This document shows positions 17,559 through 26,706 of a stretch of 45,292 nucleotides of DNA, piece by piece. This DNA is from Butyricimonas sp. Marseille-P3923. Lineage in GTDB: Bacteria > Bacteroidota > Bacteroidia > Bacteroidales > Marinifilaceae. Position 1 is the first letter of the stretch. Each line of letters starts with the position of its first letter. The notes under the pieces are model-generated. The model was given only the letters and a program-made list of their open reading frames with translations. It had not been told where the DNA came from and made no database searches. The translations under genes were made by a program, and so were the position numbers. The stretch covers positions 1 to 45,292 of the forward strand of contig NZ_FXXL01000002.1 in assembly GCF_900184685.1 (NCBI RefSeq), written 5' to 3'.

Positions 17559-18751
17559 AAAAGTTGTTGATTCTTGGTGGTACATATTTTCAAGTACCGG
17601 CTATTAAATACGCTAAATCACAAGGTTATCATGTTATAACCTGCGATTATTTACCGGGTAATCCGGGGCATAAATGGGCTGACGAATATTATAATGTAAG
17701 TACTACTGATAAAGAGAAAGTTTTGGAATTGGCTCGCTCTCTTCATGTGGATGGGATTCTTTGTTTCGCTTCAGACCCGGCAGCTCCCACGGCAGCCTAT
17801 GTCAGTGAAAAATTAGGCCTGCCGGGAAATCCGTATGATAAGATTGTACTTTTAGGGGAAAAGCATTTGTGGAGGGAGTTTTTAAGAAAAAACGGTTTCC
17901 GTGTCCCGAAAGCAAAACCTTATCTTGATGTTCGAGAAGTGAATACAGATGAATGGAGGTTCCCGGTCATGATAAAACCGGTTGATTCGTCCGGTAGTAA
18001 AGGAATTTCTAAAGTTTCGGATAAGAATGAGCTTGCGGGGGCTTTTCACTATGCTCTGTCGTATTCTAGGCTTAAAATTGTGTTGATAGAAGAATATATT
18101 GAAAAAGTCGGACCCCAGATCGGGGGAGATGGTTTTTTTGGTACTTCCCGGTTGGATTTTGTATGTTATGGAGATCAGGTGGTAGATGACAGTATTAATG
18201 GCTATGTCCCCTGCGGGATGAAATTTCCTTCTTTACTATCTTCCGTTTTGAAAAAGAATATTACGGATGACATCGAGCGGGCGATTCAGCTTTCCGGTTT
18301 AAAAAATTTATCCTTTAATCTTGAAGTGATGGTCGATAAAAACGATCATGTTTATCTTATGGAGCTTGGTCCTCGCAACGGGGGAAATTGCATCCCGGAA
18401 GTAATACAAAATTATACCGGCGTGAATATGGTCGCCTTGGCTGTCGAGGCTTCTTTGGGAAACACGATTCCTGTAACGCCCGGTTCTAATGAGCATGTTT
18501 TTGCTTATTACGCGCTGCATAGTCATATCCCCGGGATATATAAAGGATATTGCTTATCCGGACATTTTAAAGGAAGAGTGAATAATTCCTATATATTCCT
18601 GAACGAGGGAGATAAAATAGATGTTTTTTTAGGTTCCAACCAAACAATCGGAATATTGTTGTTGGAGTTTGATACCCGGGAGGATATGGATGCTTTTTTT
18701 GAAACACCGTCGACTTATGTTGAAGTAATGATAGAGCAAGGAAATGCATAA
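17555..18751 (+). CDS. ATP-grasp carboxylate-amine ligase
   Basis: 398 aa from ATG 17555, which overlaps the previous stop as ATGA; the upstream GTG-type extension of six residues is unlikely. The N-terminal Rossmann-like part starts LLILGGTYFQVPAIKYA. The ATP-grasp core has FPVMIKPVDSSGSKGI near 140-155 and the metal-binding VYLMELGPRNGGN near 270. Enzymes of this fold join a carboxylate, via an acyl phosphate, to an amine. In this context an amino acid or hydroxyacid could be attached to a 4-amino sugar. The real substrate is unknown. Confidence 0.75.
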   Translation: MKKLLILGGTYFQVPAIKYAKSQGYHVITCDYLPGNPGHKWADEYYNVSTTDKEKVLELARSLHVDGILCFASDPAAPTAAYVSEKLGLPGNPYDKIVLLGEKHLWREFLRKNGFRVPKAKPYLDVREVNTDEWRFPVMIKPVDSSGSKGISKVSDKNELAGAFHYALSYSRLKIVLIEEYIEKVGPQIGGDGFFGTSRLDFVCYGDQVVDDSINGYVPCGMKFPSLLSSVLKKNITDDIERAIQLSGLKNLSFNLEVMVDKNDHVYLMELGPRNGGNCIPEVIQNYTGVNMVALAVEASLGNTIPVTPGSNEHVFAYYALHSHIPGIYKGYCLSGHFKGRVNNSYIFLNEGDKIDVFLGSNQTIGILLLEFDTREDMDAFFETPSTYVEVMIEQGNA

Positions 18752-19703
18752 AGAAATCGGGGGATATTTTCAGCTGGAATTGTCGAATAAAGGCAGTTTT
18801 ATGCATGATAACGGGGTATTGTTGAATTCCGGAAGAAATGCTTTGGAGTATATACTTCGGGCAAAAGGGAATATCAGTCGTTTGTGGATACCATATTACA
18901 CGTGCGATACCGTCTTGGAGCCTCTTGTGAAATTGAATCTGCCTTATTCTTTTTATTCGATTGACGAGCAACTGGAACTTCAGAAGTTAATAGAATTGCA
19001 ACAGGGGGAATATATTCTTTATACAAATTATTTCGGCGTGAAAGATAGGTATGTCCATTATCTTTCAGAACAATACGGGAGTCAACTGGTCGTGGATAAT
19101 GCTCAGGCTTTGTATGCGGAGGTTATCAAAGGTGTATCAACCCTGTATAGTCCCCGGAAGTTTGTCGGAATACCTGATGGGGGTATTGCTTATGAAGATT
19201 TGCCATTGGAGAGGCAAGTTTACGAGTTGGATAAATCTTATTGTCGATGCGGACATCTTTTAAGACGCTATGATGAACCGGCGTCAGACGGGTATATTGA
19301 TTTTAGAGCAAACAGTGGCCAACTTGTGATGCAACCTGTGAGGGAAATGTCTTTGTTGACTCGTGCATTACTTTCAAACATTGATTTTATTCAGGTTAGA
19401 GAGCGCAGACTGAAGAACTTCGCGTATTTGCATAAACATTTAGGTACTTCCAATCTATTGGATTTGAACATACCCTTTTCCTGTCCCATGGTATATCCTT
19501 ATCGCATGAGGGAAGGTGCTGATATAAGAAAGAAGTTGATAGTTGATAAAATATATGTAGCCACCTATTGGCCGAATGTGTTTCAATGGTGTGCTTCCGA
19601 TGCGTTGGAGTGTCGTTTGGCTGATGATATATTGCCTTTGCCCATTGACCAGCGGTACGGCAGTTGTGACATGGAGCGTATTTTGAATGTAATAAATAAT
19701 TAA
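18744..19703 (+). CDS. Divergent PLP-fold (DegT-like) protein
   Basis: 319 aa. It follows the fold-type I aminotransferase layout but is far from classic DegT: LLNSGRNALEYIL (27-39) for the phosphate-binding region, D118 in VVDNAQALYAE as the PLP-nitrogen aspartate, and K139 in YSPRKFVGIPDGG as the likely Schiff-base lysine. It is shorter than typical sugar aminotransferases (370-390 aa). It overlaps the ATP-grasp gene by 8 bases and the GNAT gene by one, so the three are coupled. It could be an aminotransferase, an epimerase/racemase or a beta-eliminating enzyme; the substrate is unknown. Confidence 0.65.
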   Translation: MHKEIGGYFQLELSNKGSFMHDNGVLLNSGRNALEYILRAKGNISRLWIPYYTCDTVLEPLVKLNLPYSFYSIDEQLELQKLIELQQGEYILYTNYFGVKDRYVHYLSEQYGSQLVVDNAQALYAEVIKGVSTLYSPRKFVGIPDGGIAYEDLPLERQVYELDKSYCRCGHLLRRYDEPASDGYIDFRANSGQLVMQPVREMSLLTRALLSNIDFIQVRERRLKNFAYLHKHLGTSNLLDLNIPFSCPMVYPYRMREGADIRKKLIVDKIYVATYWPNVFQWCASDALECRLADDILPLPIDQRYGSCDMERILNVINN

Positions 19704-20317
19704 TGATGGAAGAGAATAAAATATTTTTAAGGGGATTCGAGCCCGAAGATTATATTTTAATAAATCAATGGAGAAATGATCCGGAAATGCAGAAACTTCT
19801 TTCCGGTAATTTTCGGTATGTTTCTTTAGAAATGGAGAGAGAGTGGGTTAGACAAAAGATGATGAATAACACCAAAGAGATTTATCTGTCTGTTTGTCTG
19901 AATGATGAAAGTCGTCGGATGGTTGGTTATACATCCGTTAATGATATTGATTACGTGAGTCGATGTGCTCACGGGGGTGGGGTTGTTATTGGAGATAAGC
20001 AATACCGGGACGGAGAAATAAGACATGAGGTAGGGAGACTTATTCGAGAATTGGTATTTGATCACTTGAACATGAATCGTTTTACTGCAGCCTGCCTCGC
20101 GGAACATAAAACATCCAGAATCATGATCGAAGCCTGTGGGTTTCAATTAGAAGGTATAAAAAGGCAGGCCGTGTATAAAAACGGAACTTATCATGACCAA
20201 TTCATGTTTTCTTTATTACGCGAAGATTACTACCGTTTGTTGGAGGAAGGACAATATAGTTTGAGAGCTTTTGCACGGCAGATAGAAATTGTAAGAAAAC
20301 GGTTGAGAAACAAGTAA
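19703..20317 (+). CDS. GNAT N-acyltransferase (RimJ/PseH-like)
   Basis: 204 aa. The start IFLRGFEPEDYILINQWRND and the later CGFQLEGIKRQAVYKNG are typical of the RimJ/PseH group, in which the usual substrate is an amino group on a nucleotide sugar or an N terminus. The normal acetyl-CoA loop is present but loose (IGDKQYRDGEIRHEVG). It starts on the last base of the preceding stop (TAATG) and ends the same way into the next gene. It could acylate the 4-amino group made at 16443, with acetyl-CoA or with an acyl-ACP from the cluster. Confidence 0.75.
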   Translation: MMEENKIFLRGFEPEDYILINQWRNDPEMQKLLSGNFRYVSLEMEREWVRQKMMNNTKEIYLSVCLNDESRRMVGYTSVNDIDYVSRCAHGGGVVIGDKQYRDGEIRHEVGRLIRELVFDHLNMNRFTAACLAEHKTSRIMIEACGFQLEGIKRQAVYKNGTYHDQFMFSLLREDYYRLLEEGQYSLRAFARQIEIVRKRLRNK

Positions 20318-21483
20318 TGCATTTCATCGGAAGTTTTTTATTGATATTTTGGCTTGGTTTTTGGGGTAATCATTCTATTACCACGGACAAGGATACCAAG
20401 GTGCAAACCGAGCTAAAAAAAATCATGGAAGAATTACACGCTATCGGTTTGTCTGTTGTTGTGGTGGATAAAGGGCAAATCGTGTATAATGAATCTTTGG
20501 GTTATAAGTCAATTGATACGTCCAATGGAAATGGTAAAGAACCGTTACGAAACGGGTATATCTTTAGAATTGCCTCAATCTCAAAAACGTTTGTGGCTAC
20601 GGCTATTTTTCAGTTGATCGAAAAAGGTCAGTTAGCGTTGAATGATGATATAAATCGTTATTTGAATTTCAAGGTGTCCAATCCGAAGTACCCGGAAATC
20701 CCGATAACTGTAAAAATGTTATTATCCCATCGTTCGAGTATAAACGATAGTCAGGGATACCATTCTTTTGATCACATAAGCCCCCGAAAAGGGAAAAATT
20801 ATCAATCGTGCTATAATGATTATGCCCCGGGAGAGGGATATCAGTATTGTAATTACAATTATAACTTGTTAGGAGCCATTATTGAGAAAATATCCGGAGA
20901 ACGATTTGATGTCTATATAGAAAAGTATGTAACAGGGCCGTTAAATCTTAATTGTAGTTTTAACGTGGAGCAATTAGATAGTAATTTACTTGTCCCATTG
21001 TATAAATATAATGCAAGCACAAAACGTTTCAATTTGATGCCTGAAGCGTATAAATCATATAAAGATTATTTGAATAATTACAGGTTGGCTTCCTATACTC
21101 CTCTTTTATCCCCGACCGGTGGTATGAAAATATCGGCTGAAGATTTGGCGAAGTATATGATTATGCATATCCAAAGAGGCAGGGATAATAATAGTCGGAT
21201 TATTACCAAAAAAAGTGAGAAGCTTATACGACAGGTGGTTACACCGGAATCCGGGTATGCTCTTTCATTTAGGGAATATAAAGGACTTATTTCCGGAGAA
21301 ATATTGTGCGGGCAAACCGGTGGAGCTTATGGGTTATTTAGTGCGATGATCTTCCAACCGGAGAAAAAATATGGTTTTGTCGTTATTACGAATGGCTGTA
21401 TTTCGGAATCCGCGGATGGTTATCAAGATCTTCACAAGAGAGTGATAAATTGTTTATACGATAATTTTATAAGGAAGAACTAA
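20317..21483 (+). CDS. Exported serine beta-lactamase-family protein
   Basis: 388 aa with an N-terminal hydrophobic signal (about 1-18). Penicillin-binding/class C-like motifs are present: S87-x-x-K90 in RIASISKTF, Y177-C-N179 in YQYCNYNYNLLG, and a third motif CGQTGG at 332-336, where the usual His or Lys is replaced by Gln. Proteins of this Pfam group include beta-lactamases, DD-peptidases and esterases. Translational overlap with the GNAT gene inside a capsule operon argues for a role on the polymer, such as acyl removal or transfer in the periplasm, rather than antibiotic resistance. Confidence 0.75.
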   Translation: MHFIGSFLLIFWLGFWGNHSITTDKDTKVQTELKKIMEELHAIGLSVVVVDKGQIVYNESLGYKSIDTSNGNGKEPLRNGYIFRIASISKTFVATAIFQLIEKGQLALNDDINRYLNFKVSNPKYPEIPITVKMLLSHRSSINDSQGYHSFDHISPRKGKNYQSCYNDYAPGEGYQYCNYNYNLLGAIIEKISGERFDVYIEKYVTGPLNLNCSFNVEQLDSNLLVPLYKYNASTKRFNLMPEAYKSYKDYLNNYRLASYTPLLSPTGGMKISAEDLAKYMIMHIQRGRDNNSRIITKKSEKLIRQVVTPESGYALSFREYKGLISGEILCGQTGGAYGLFSAMIFQPEKKYGFVVITNGCISESADGYQDLHKRVINCLYDNFIRKN

Positions 21484-21487
21484 ATAT

Positions 21488-22630
21488 ATGGGTATATTAC
21501 ATTTGTGTTTTGATGGTAATTTTATAAATAATAGCCTGAAAGTATTCGAGAAGTATTACCCGGGACAAAATCTGTTTATCGTAAATAAGGAAAAAAAGGA
21601 TTTTCAAATGTTACAAGACGATGAACGTTTACTGGGTATTCCCTTGGAGGAAGAGGATTTTCCTAAAGTTCATCAATTGTGTATTGAACATCATATTGAT
21701 AAAATTATTATACATGGCATAAAACCAAGTTTCGTGGATTGTCTTCAATATTTAAAGAAACATGGTGAATTTAAAGTTTATTGGATTTTTTGGGGATATG
21801 AACTTTATTTTGCGTTAGGGCAATTAGGGAAATATAAACTCGTGGATGGGGGTGTAAATCCATTTTTGTTACAAACCTATTATTCTTCGAATCGATATAG
21901 TTATTTCGTAAAACGGATATGGTATGGGAAAAAGGTATTCGCAGATCTATTGAAAAAGTTTTTACCTATGGTAGATTACTTTTGTTTTTGGAATTATAAA
22001 GATTATGAATTATTACAATCTTATTTTCATACTGATATAAAATATAAATTTTTTGCATATGCGGCTTATACCGGACAAGAGGAACCGGGGCATGGAGAAA
22101 AATTGCCTGCCAGAAGCTCGAGAACGATAATGATTAATCATCAAGCTTCTAATACAGGAAATCATTGTACTATAATGAACAAAATAGCTAGTTTGGATGC
22201 AAAAAATAGTTATAAAAAAATAGTACCACTTTCTTATGGCAGCCCTCGAGTAAGAAATCACGTTTTAAAAATAGGAAAGAAGTTATTTGCCAGTCAATTT
22301 CAACCGATATTTGAATATATGCCGCGGGATGAATATTTTGCATTGATTACTTCCGTGGAGGTTGCTGTATTTGGGGCAAGGAGGCAAGAAGCTTCTGGCA
22401 ATATATCTACTTTACTTCGCAATGGTGTAAAAGTTTTTCTACGAGAAAATAATAATCTTTTGCAGTATTACAAAGAGAAGGGTTATATCCTTTTTTCGTT
22501 TGAGAATGATTTGCACTCGATGGAGGATTTAAAACCGTTAACGGTAGAAGAACAGAAACATAATAAAGAATGTAGTATCAAAAATAGAATCCTTTATGAT
22601 CAATTTATGCCGTCTTTTTTTAATGAGTAG
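21488..22630 (+). CDS. WecF-like (glycosyltransferase family 56) dTDP-4-amino-sugar transferase
   Basis: 380 aa. It matches the TDP-Fuc4NAc:lipid II transferase family in several places: MINHQASNTGNH (sugar-nucleotide loop), KIVPLSYGSPRVRNHV, and VAVFGARRQEASGNIST followed by LLRNGVKVFL. In enterobacterial common antigen WecF adds Fuc4NAc from the dTDP donor to a lipid-linked disaccharide. Here the donor would be the product of RfbA, RmlB (elsewhere) and the 16443 aminotransferase. It is the only plain glycosyltransferase in the locus besides the initiating enzyme. The gene is visibly more AT-rich than its neighbours. Confidence 0.8.
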   Translation: MGILHLCFDGNFINNSLKVFEKYYPGQNLFIVNKEKKDFQMLQDDERLLGIPLEEEDFPKVHQLCIEHHIDKIIIHGIKPSFVDCLQYLKKHGEFKVYWIFWGYELYFALGQLGKYKLVDGGVNPFLLQTYYSSNRYSYFVKRIWYGKKVFADLLKKFLPMVDYFCFWNYKDYELLQSYFHTDIKYKFFAYAAYTGQEEPGHGEKLPARSSRTIMINHQASNTGNHCTIMNKIASLDAKNSYKKIVPLSYGSPRVRNHVLKIGKKLFASQFQPIFEYMPRDEYFALITSVEVAVFGARRQEASGNISTLLRNGVKVFLRENNNLLQYYKEKGYILFSFENDLHSMEDLKPLTVEEQKHNKECSIKNRILYDQFMPSFFNE

Positions 22631-22694
22631 TTGATGAATTGAATGAAAGATATAAGCGGTTCATTCGTGTAAATTGATATTAAAAAAATAAAAA

Positions 22695-23429
22695 ATGAAT
22701 TCGGAATTTTTGTTGAATACTAAGACCGTACTGGTCACTGGGGCTTCTTCCGGTATTGGGAAACAAATTGCTTTGCGCTGTTCTGAAGCGGGGTGCTCTT
22801 CCATTGTCGTAGGACGGAATGAAGAGCGTTTGAATAATGTTTATCAAGCACTGGAGGGTGATAATAAATTAAAGTTTATTTGTGATTTATCTGATGAAAA
22901 AGAGATTGTTGCATTAGTGTCTTCTCTTCCCCCGCTTGATGGAGTTGTTTTGTGTGCAGGAATGGTAAAAACGTCACCTGTAAAATATAATTCACGAGCC
23001 GGCGTAGAAGAGGTATTTAAAACAAACACTTTTTCTAATATCGCTTTGCTTCAATATTTACTGCGTCAAAACAAGATTAATAAAGGTGCATCAGTTATAT
23101 TTATTTCATCGGTGGCTTCGTTAAAGCCTTATAAAGGAAATTCGCTGTATTCAGCTTCTAAAGGTGCGATAAATTCTTTTGCGAAAGTAATGGCTTTGGA
23201 ATGCGGAGTTAAAAGTATACGTGTAAATTGTATTCATCCGGGTATTATTCGTACAAAATCTGAGAGTAATTTCTCCGAAGAGGATATGGCCAAACAGGCT
23301 GCTATGATTCCGTTAGGTTTTGGAACTCCTGATGATATTGCTTATGGATGTATCTATTTACTTTCCGATGCCGGTAGATGGATTACCGGTACCGACTTGA
23401 TTATTGACGGAGGACAGGCAATTAGTTAA
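22695..23429 (+). CDS. SDR-family reductase A (FabG-like)
   Basis: 244 aa. The NADP(H) motif TGASSGIG is at 15-22, the catalytic set is N111, S139, Y152 and K156 (YSASK), and the C-terminal signature ITGTDLIIDGG is intact. The usual NNAG is altered to LCAG. It probably reduces a 3-ketoacyl thioester to the 3-hydroxy form, because a KAS III gene follows 26 bases later. A role in sugar reduction is a lesser alternative. It is preceded by a 64-base gap, the first real break in the chain of overlapping genes. Confidence 0.82.
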   Translation: MNSEFLLNTKTVLVTGASSGIGKQIALRCSEAGCSSIVVGRNEERLNNVYQALEGDNKLKFICDLSDEKEIVALVSSLPPLDGVVLCAGMVKTSPVKYNSRAGVEEVFKTNTFSNIALLQYLLRQNKINKGASVIFISSVASLKPYKGNSLYSASKGAINSFAKVMALECGVKSIRVNCIHPGIIRTKSESNFSEEDMAKQAAMIPLGFGTPDDIAYGCIYLLSDAGRWITGTDLIIDGGQAIS

Positions 23430-23455
23430 TTACTTACATGTAAATATATAGTGTA

Positions 23456-24493
23456 ATGAAAGTATTGATAAAGAATGTAAAGATCAAGGCTGTGGCAACT
23501 TGTCTTCCGGAGAAGACGTTTGAAATGGATTCCTTGAAAGGCGAGTACGAGGAGAAGGAGATTGATAATGTAAAGAAAACGACGGGTGTTGTCCGGGTGC
23601 ATGTGGCGGGACAGAATCAAACGACCTCGGACTTATGCTTTGAAGCCGCCGAATTTTTGATAAAAAATGAAAAAATCGATCGGGATATAATTGATGGAGT
23701 TGTGTTTGTTTCTCAAACCTTTGATTATCTATATCCGGCTACCTCTGTGGTTCTACAGCATAAACTCGGATTATCGCAGGAAACCATTTGCTTTGACATA
23801 TCCTACGGGTGTTCCGGATATTTGTATGGCTTATTTCAAGCGGCATCCATGATTCATTCCGGGGCATGTAAAAACGTGTTGCTAATGGCCGGAGATACGA
23901 ATACAAAGATATTGAATCCGAGTAATCTCGGGGCAAGGATGGTTTTTGGCGATTGCGGTTCGGCAACGTTAATTTCAGAAGGTAATTCTTCAATCGGTTT
24001 CCATTTATGTTCCAATGGAGCGGGAGCCAATACCGTGATAAATGTTAATGGCGGTTTCCGTCATTGGCCGGATAACGTGGGGAAATTGGATTATAGTAAG
24101 AATGCCAATAAAGGGGATGATGTTTTTGCGTTTATAGTATCGTGTGGTACCAAAAGTATTAAAACGATGCTGGAATTTATGGAATGGGATAAGGATGAAG
24201 TAGATTTTTACGCTTTGCATCAAGCGACTAAGTTTACATTGGATTTTATGAAGAAGAAGATGAAACTTGATCAAGAAAAAGCTCCTTTTAATATTAAGAA
24301 TTATGGGAATACCGGACCTACGACAGTTCCTTTGGTGTTGACCGATTACGCGAATGGAATAACAAAACCGGATACACGTCAGTGGCACAAGGTCGTGTTG
24401 GCGGCCTATGGTGTCGGATTATCATGGGGAAGTGCCGCTTGTGATCTGTCGGAAACGAATATTTACAAACCGATTAACCAAGATTTGAGATAA
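23456..24493 (+). CDS. 3-oxoacyl-ACP synthase III (KAS III) A
   Basis: 345 aa, thiolase fold. The complete catalytic triad is present: C119 in FDISYGCSG, H255 in YALHQATK and N285 in NYGNTGPTT. KAS III enzymes start chains by condensing an acyl-CoA with malonyl-ACP. This one is too divergent to be the housekeeping FabH and lies between a reductase and a FabD-like gene, so it is probably dedicated to a capsule acyl group. It shares an unusual GGFRH segment (199-203) with the second KAS III at 30370. Confidence 0.88.
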   Translation: MKVLIKNVKIKAVATCLPEKTFEMDSLKGEYEEKEIDNVKKTTGVVRVHVAGQNQTTSDLCFEAAEFLIKNEKIDRDIIDGVVFVSQTFDYLYPATSVVLQHKLGLSQETICFDISYGCSGYLYGLFQAASMIHSGACKNVLLMAGDTNTKILNPSNLGARMVFGDCGSATLISEGNSSIGFHLCSNGAGANTVINVNGGFRHWPDNVGKLDYSKNANKGDDVFAFIVSCGTKSIKTMLEFMEWDKDEVDFYALHQATKFTLDFMKKKMKLDQEKAPFNIKNYGNTGPTTVPLVLTDYANGITKPDTRQWHKVVLAAYGVGLSWGSAACDLSETNIYKPINQDLR

Positions 24494-24500
24494 TTTTTAT

Positions 24501-25430
24501 ATGAAAGTTTTCATGTTTCCGGGGCAAGGATGCCAGCACGAAGGAATGGGAAAGGAATTGTATGACCGTTTTCCTAAAGCTAGAGATATTTTTGAAAGAG
24601 CAAACGATTTGTTGGGGAGAAGGATAACCGATGTCATGTTTTATGGTACAGAGTTGGAGCTGATGGAAACTCGAAATACACAACCTGCAGTTTTCTTGTA
24701 TGAAGTTGCATTGGCTTTAGCTCAGGAAGAACTGAAGCCGGATCTGGTTGCCGGACATTCGTTGGGAGAGTTTGCCGCTCTTGTTGTAAACGGCACTATT
24801 AGTTTTGAAGATGGATTGAATTTGGTATTGCATAGGGCGTTGATTGCTCAAAAGGCTTGCGAAACAGTAAAAACAGCTATGGGGGCAGTTATCGGACTTC
24901 CCGATGAATATATAGCCCGAAGAATTAAAGAAATTTGGGATGAAACCGGAGAGCCGATTTATTTTGCCAATTATAATGGACCGGGACAAGTTGTTATTTC
25001 CGGTTCAAAAAAAGGTATTCGATTAGCTTGTAAGGCTTTTATGGCAGAAGGAGCCAAAAAGGCAGTTCCATTAATGATCGGTGGTAGTTTTCATACCCCG
25101 TATATGAAAGAAGCTCGTTTGGAATTAAAAGAACATATTGATAAAACAACTTTTCATACACCTTTTGTTCCTGTTTGTCAATGTGTGGACGGGCTATTAC
25201 ATTCGGAACCCGAACGGATAAAAGATAATCTGATAGAACACATTACTCATCCCGTGTTATGGACTCAAATGGTGCATAACTTGACAAAAGAGGGGGCAAT
25301 GGATTTTTATGAAGTGGGTCCGGACGATACTTTGCAAAAAATTGTAGCCCGTATGTACCCGGATAAGCGTGTATGTTCGATTTGGACGCTTCCCTTGTAT
25401 GAATCTTGCCAGCCATTAAGTATTCATTAA
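24501..25430 (+). CDS. FabD-like malonyl-CoA:ACP acyltransferase
   Basis: 309 aa. The acyltransferase fold has the nucleophile S87 in GHSLGEFAAL, R112 (malonate carboxylate, in the LVLHRALIAQ segment) and H198 in SFHTPYM; FPGQGCQHEGMG at 6-17 is the N-terminal signature. The active-site Arg favours malonyl-CoA as substrate. It would load extender units on the small carrier proteins encoded 1.3 kb downstream. It is presumably a second copy, because every genome needs a housekeeping fabD. Spacing to the KAS III upstream is 7 bases. Confidence 0.88.
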   Translation: MKVFMFPGQGCQHEGMGKELYDRFPKARDIFERANDLLGRRITDVMFYGTELELMETRNTQPAVFLYEVALALAQEELKPDLVAGHSLGEFAALVVNGTISFEDGLNLVLHRALIAQKACETVKTAMGAVIGLPDEYIARRIKEIWDETGEPIYFANYNGPGQVVISGSKKGIRLACKAFMAEGAKKAVPLMIGGSFHTPYMKEARLELKEHIDKTTFHTPFVPVCQCVDGLLHSEPERIKDNLIEHITHPVLWTQMVHNLTKEGAMDFYEVGPDDTLQKIVARMYPDKRVCSIWTLPLYESCQPLSIH

Positions 25431-25431
25431 T

Positions 25432-26676
25432 ATGCAGATGAATCTTGTTAGCGGATTTTCATCTTTAGCCGGATTCCTTTGGATATTTACGGCTATAAAT
25501 CCTTTTTATCTTTGGAATCCGCTTGAAAATAGATTGACAACACTCGTTGGGGTTTTGGTAGTTATAGCTACGTTGTTTTTGTATAATAGAAGAAAATTGT
25601 TTTTTACCTCAAAGAGATTATTGTTGGCTTTTTCTGTGTTTGTTTTTTTTGCTTATTTAACGTGGAGGTTGGATGATGGAATTTTAGCTACGGCAATTCG
25701 TTTTTTTATTTTTTTCCCACTGATACTGTTGGCTTTTTGGCGGAATGAGCTTCTGTACAAGGTGTATTCGCTATTTAGAAATGTAATCGTTTTTTTAGCC
25801 ATAGGTTCATGCGTTATCGCCATTTGTGCGGTAACGGGGATTATACAGTATTTGCCCTATTACGAGTTGGAAGCACAGTCTAACGTTCATGAAATGGCAG
25901 GTGTAACCTATCGGGTGTATGGTTGTATCGTTGTTACGGCTAAAGGAGGCTTTCTATCTTCTGTCATTCCGCGGGCGTGTGGCCCTTTGCAAGAACCGGG
26001 ACACTTTGCCATTATTTTGGGTTTTATATTTTTGATAGATCGATTTGCCCGAAATAGTATCAGTAAGTGGATCGTGATCTGTGGTATGTTGACGTTTTCA
26101 ATAAATTTTGTCATCCTTGCCGGATTGGGAGAGTTATATGACATGATGGTCAATAAGGTAGGATGGAGAAAGTTGAAAATTTACCTGTCTTTTTTGTTAT
26201 TTTGTACGATTATCTTTTTTAGTTTAGATGAAAGTTTACAAGCACAGTTATCGTTTTTACTTTATGAAAGAAATCTAGAGCAAATTGTAGGTTCTTTTAT
26301 CTCAACAAATTCTTTACAGGGGGCTTTGGATGAACGTATTAACCAAACAGGGGCTTATTACTACGAACAGTTTACTCATTCGTCCAAGGTGATATCGGGT
26401 TTAGGCAAACTTGACAGTGAAGTTGTTCTTTCTGATTATCGCGGATTAATTCTTCTTTTAGGATATATCGGTTTGATTTTATCTGTAATTTTAGCTTATA
26501 CAGCTTTGTTAGGTGCTAAATTTAGACAGGGAATATTCCTGATTTGTGCGCTATTTCTGGTTTATCTTCATCGGGCATGGATGATGCACCAACCTTATAT
26601 ATATTTTTTGATATTTATTGCTATTTGCATGTATAATTATAGCATATATAGTAAACGAGTTTACGATTCAAAATAA
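25432..26676 (+). CDS. wzy: Wzy-type polysaccharide polymerase
   Basis: 414 aa, with about ten or eleven hydrophobic helices and a long polar periplasmic loop (about 140-180, containing TAKGGFLSSVIPRACGPLQE). This is the layout of O-antigen/capsule polymerases, which show little sequence conservation. The RACGPLQEPGHFA segment resembles the conserved R-x-G-x-x-x-x-P piece seen in many Wzy proteins. It would join repeat units after Wzx has flipped them. It starts one base after the FabD-like stop, so it is embedded in the acyl-synthesis gene group. Confidence 0.8.
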   Translation: MQMNLVSGFSSLAGFLWIFTAINPFYLWNPLENRLTTLVGVLVVIATLFLYNRRKLFFTSKRLLLAFSVFVFFAYLTWRLDDGILATAIRFFIFFPLILLAFWRNELLYKVYSLFRNVIVFLAIGSCVIAICAVTGIIQYLPYYELEAQSNVHEMAGVTYRVYGCIVVTAKGGFLSSVIPRACGPLQEPGHFAIILGFIFLIDRFARNSISKWIVICGMLTFSINFVILAGLGELYDMMVNKVGWRKLKIYLSFLLFCTIIFFSLDESLQAQLSFLLYERNLEQIVGSFISTNSLQGALDERINQTGAYYYEQFTHSSKVISGLGKLDSEVVLSDYRGLILLLGYIGLILSVILAYTALLGAKFRQGIFLICALFLVYLHRAWMMHQPYIYFLIFIAICMYNYSIYSKRVYDSK

Positions 26677-26706
26677 AATTAGTATTAATATAATTGAGTA
26701 TTTATT

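Noticed and set aside
22641-22666. Hairpin GAATGAA...TTCATTC before reductase A
   Set aside because: Only 7 AT-rich bp with a 12-base loop and no T run; it could easily occur by chance.
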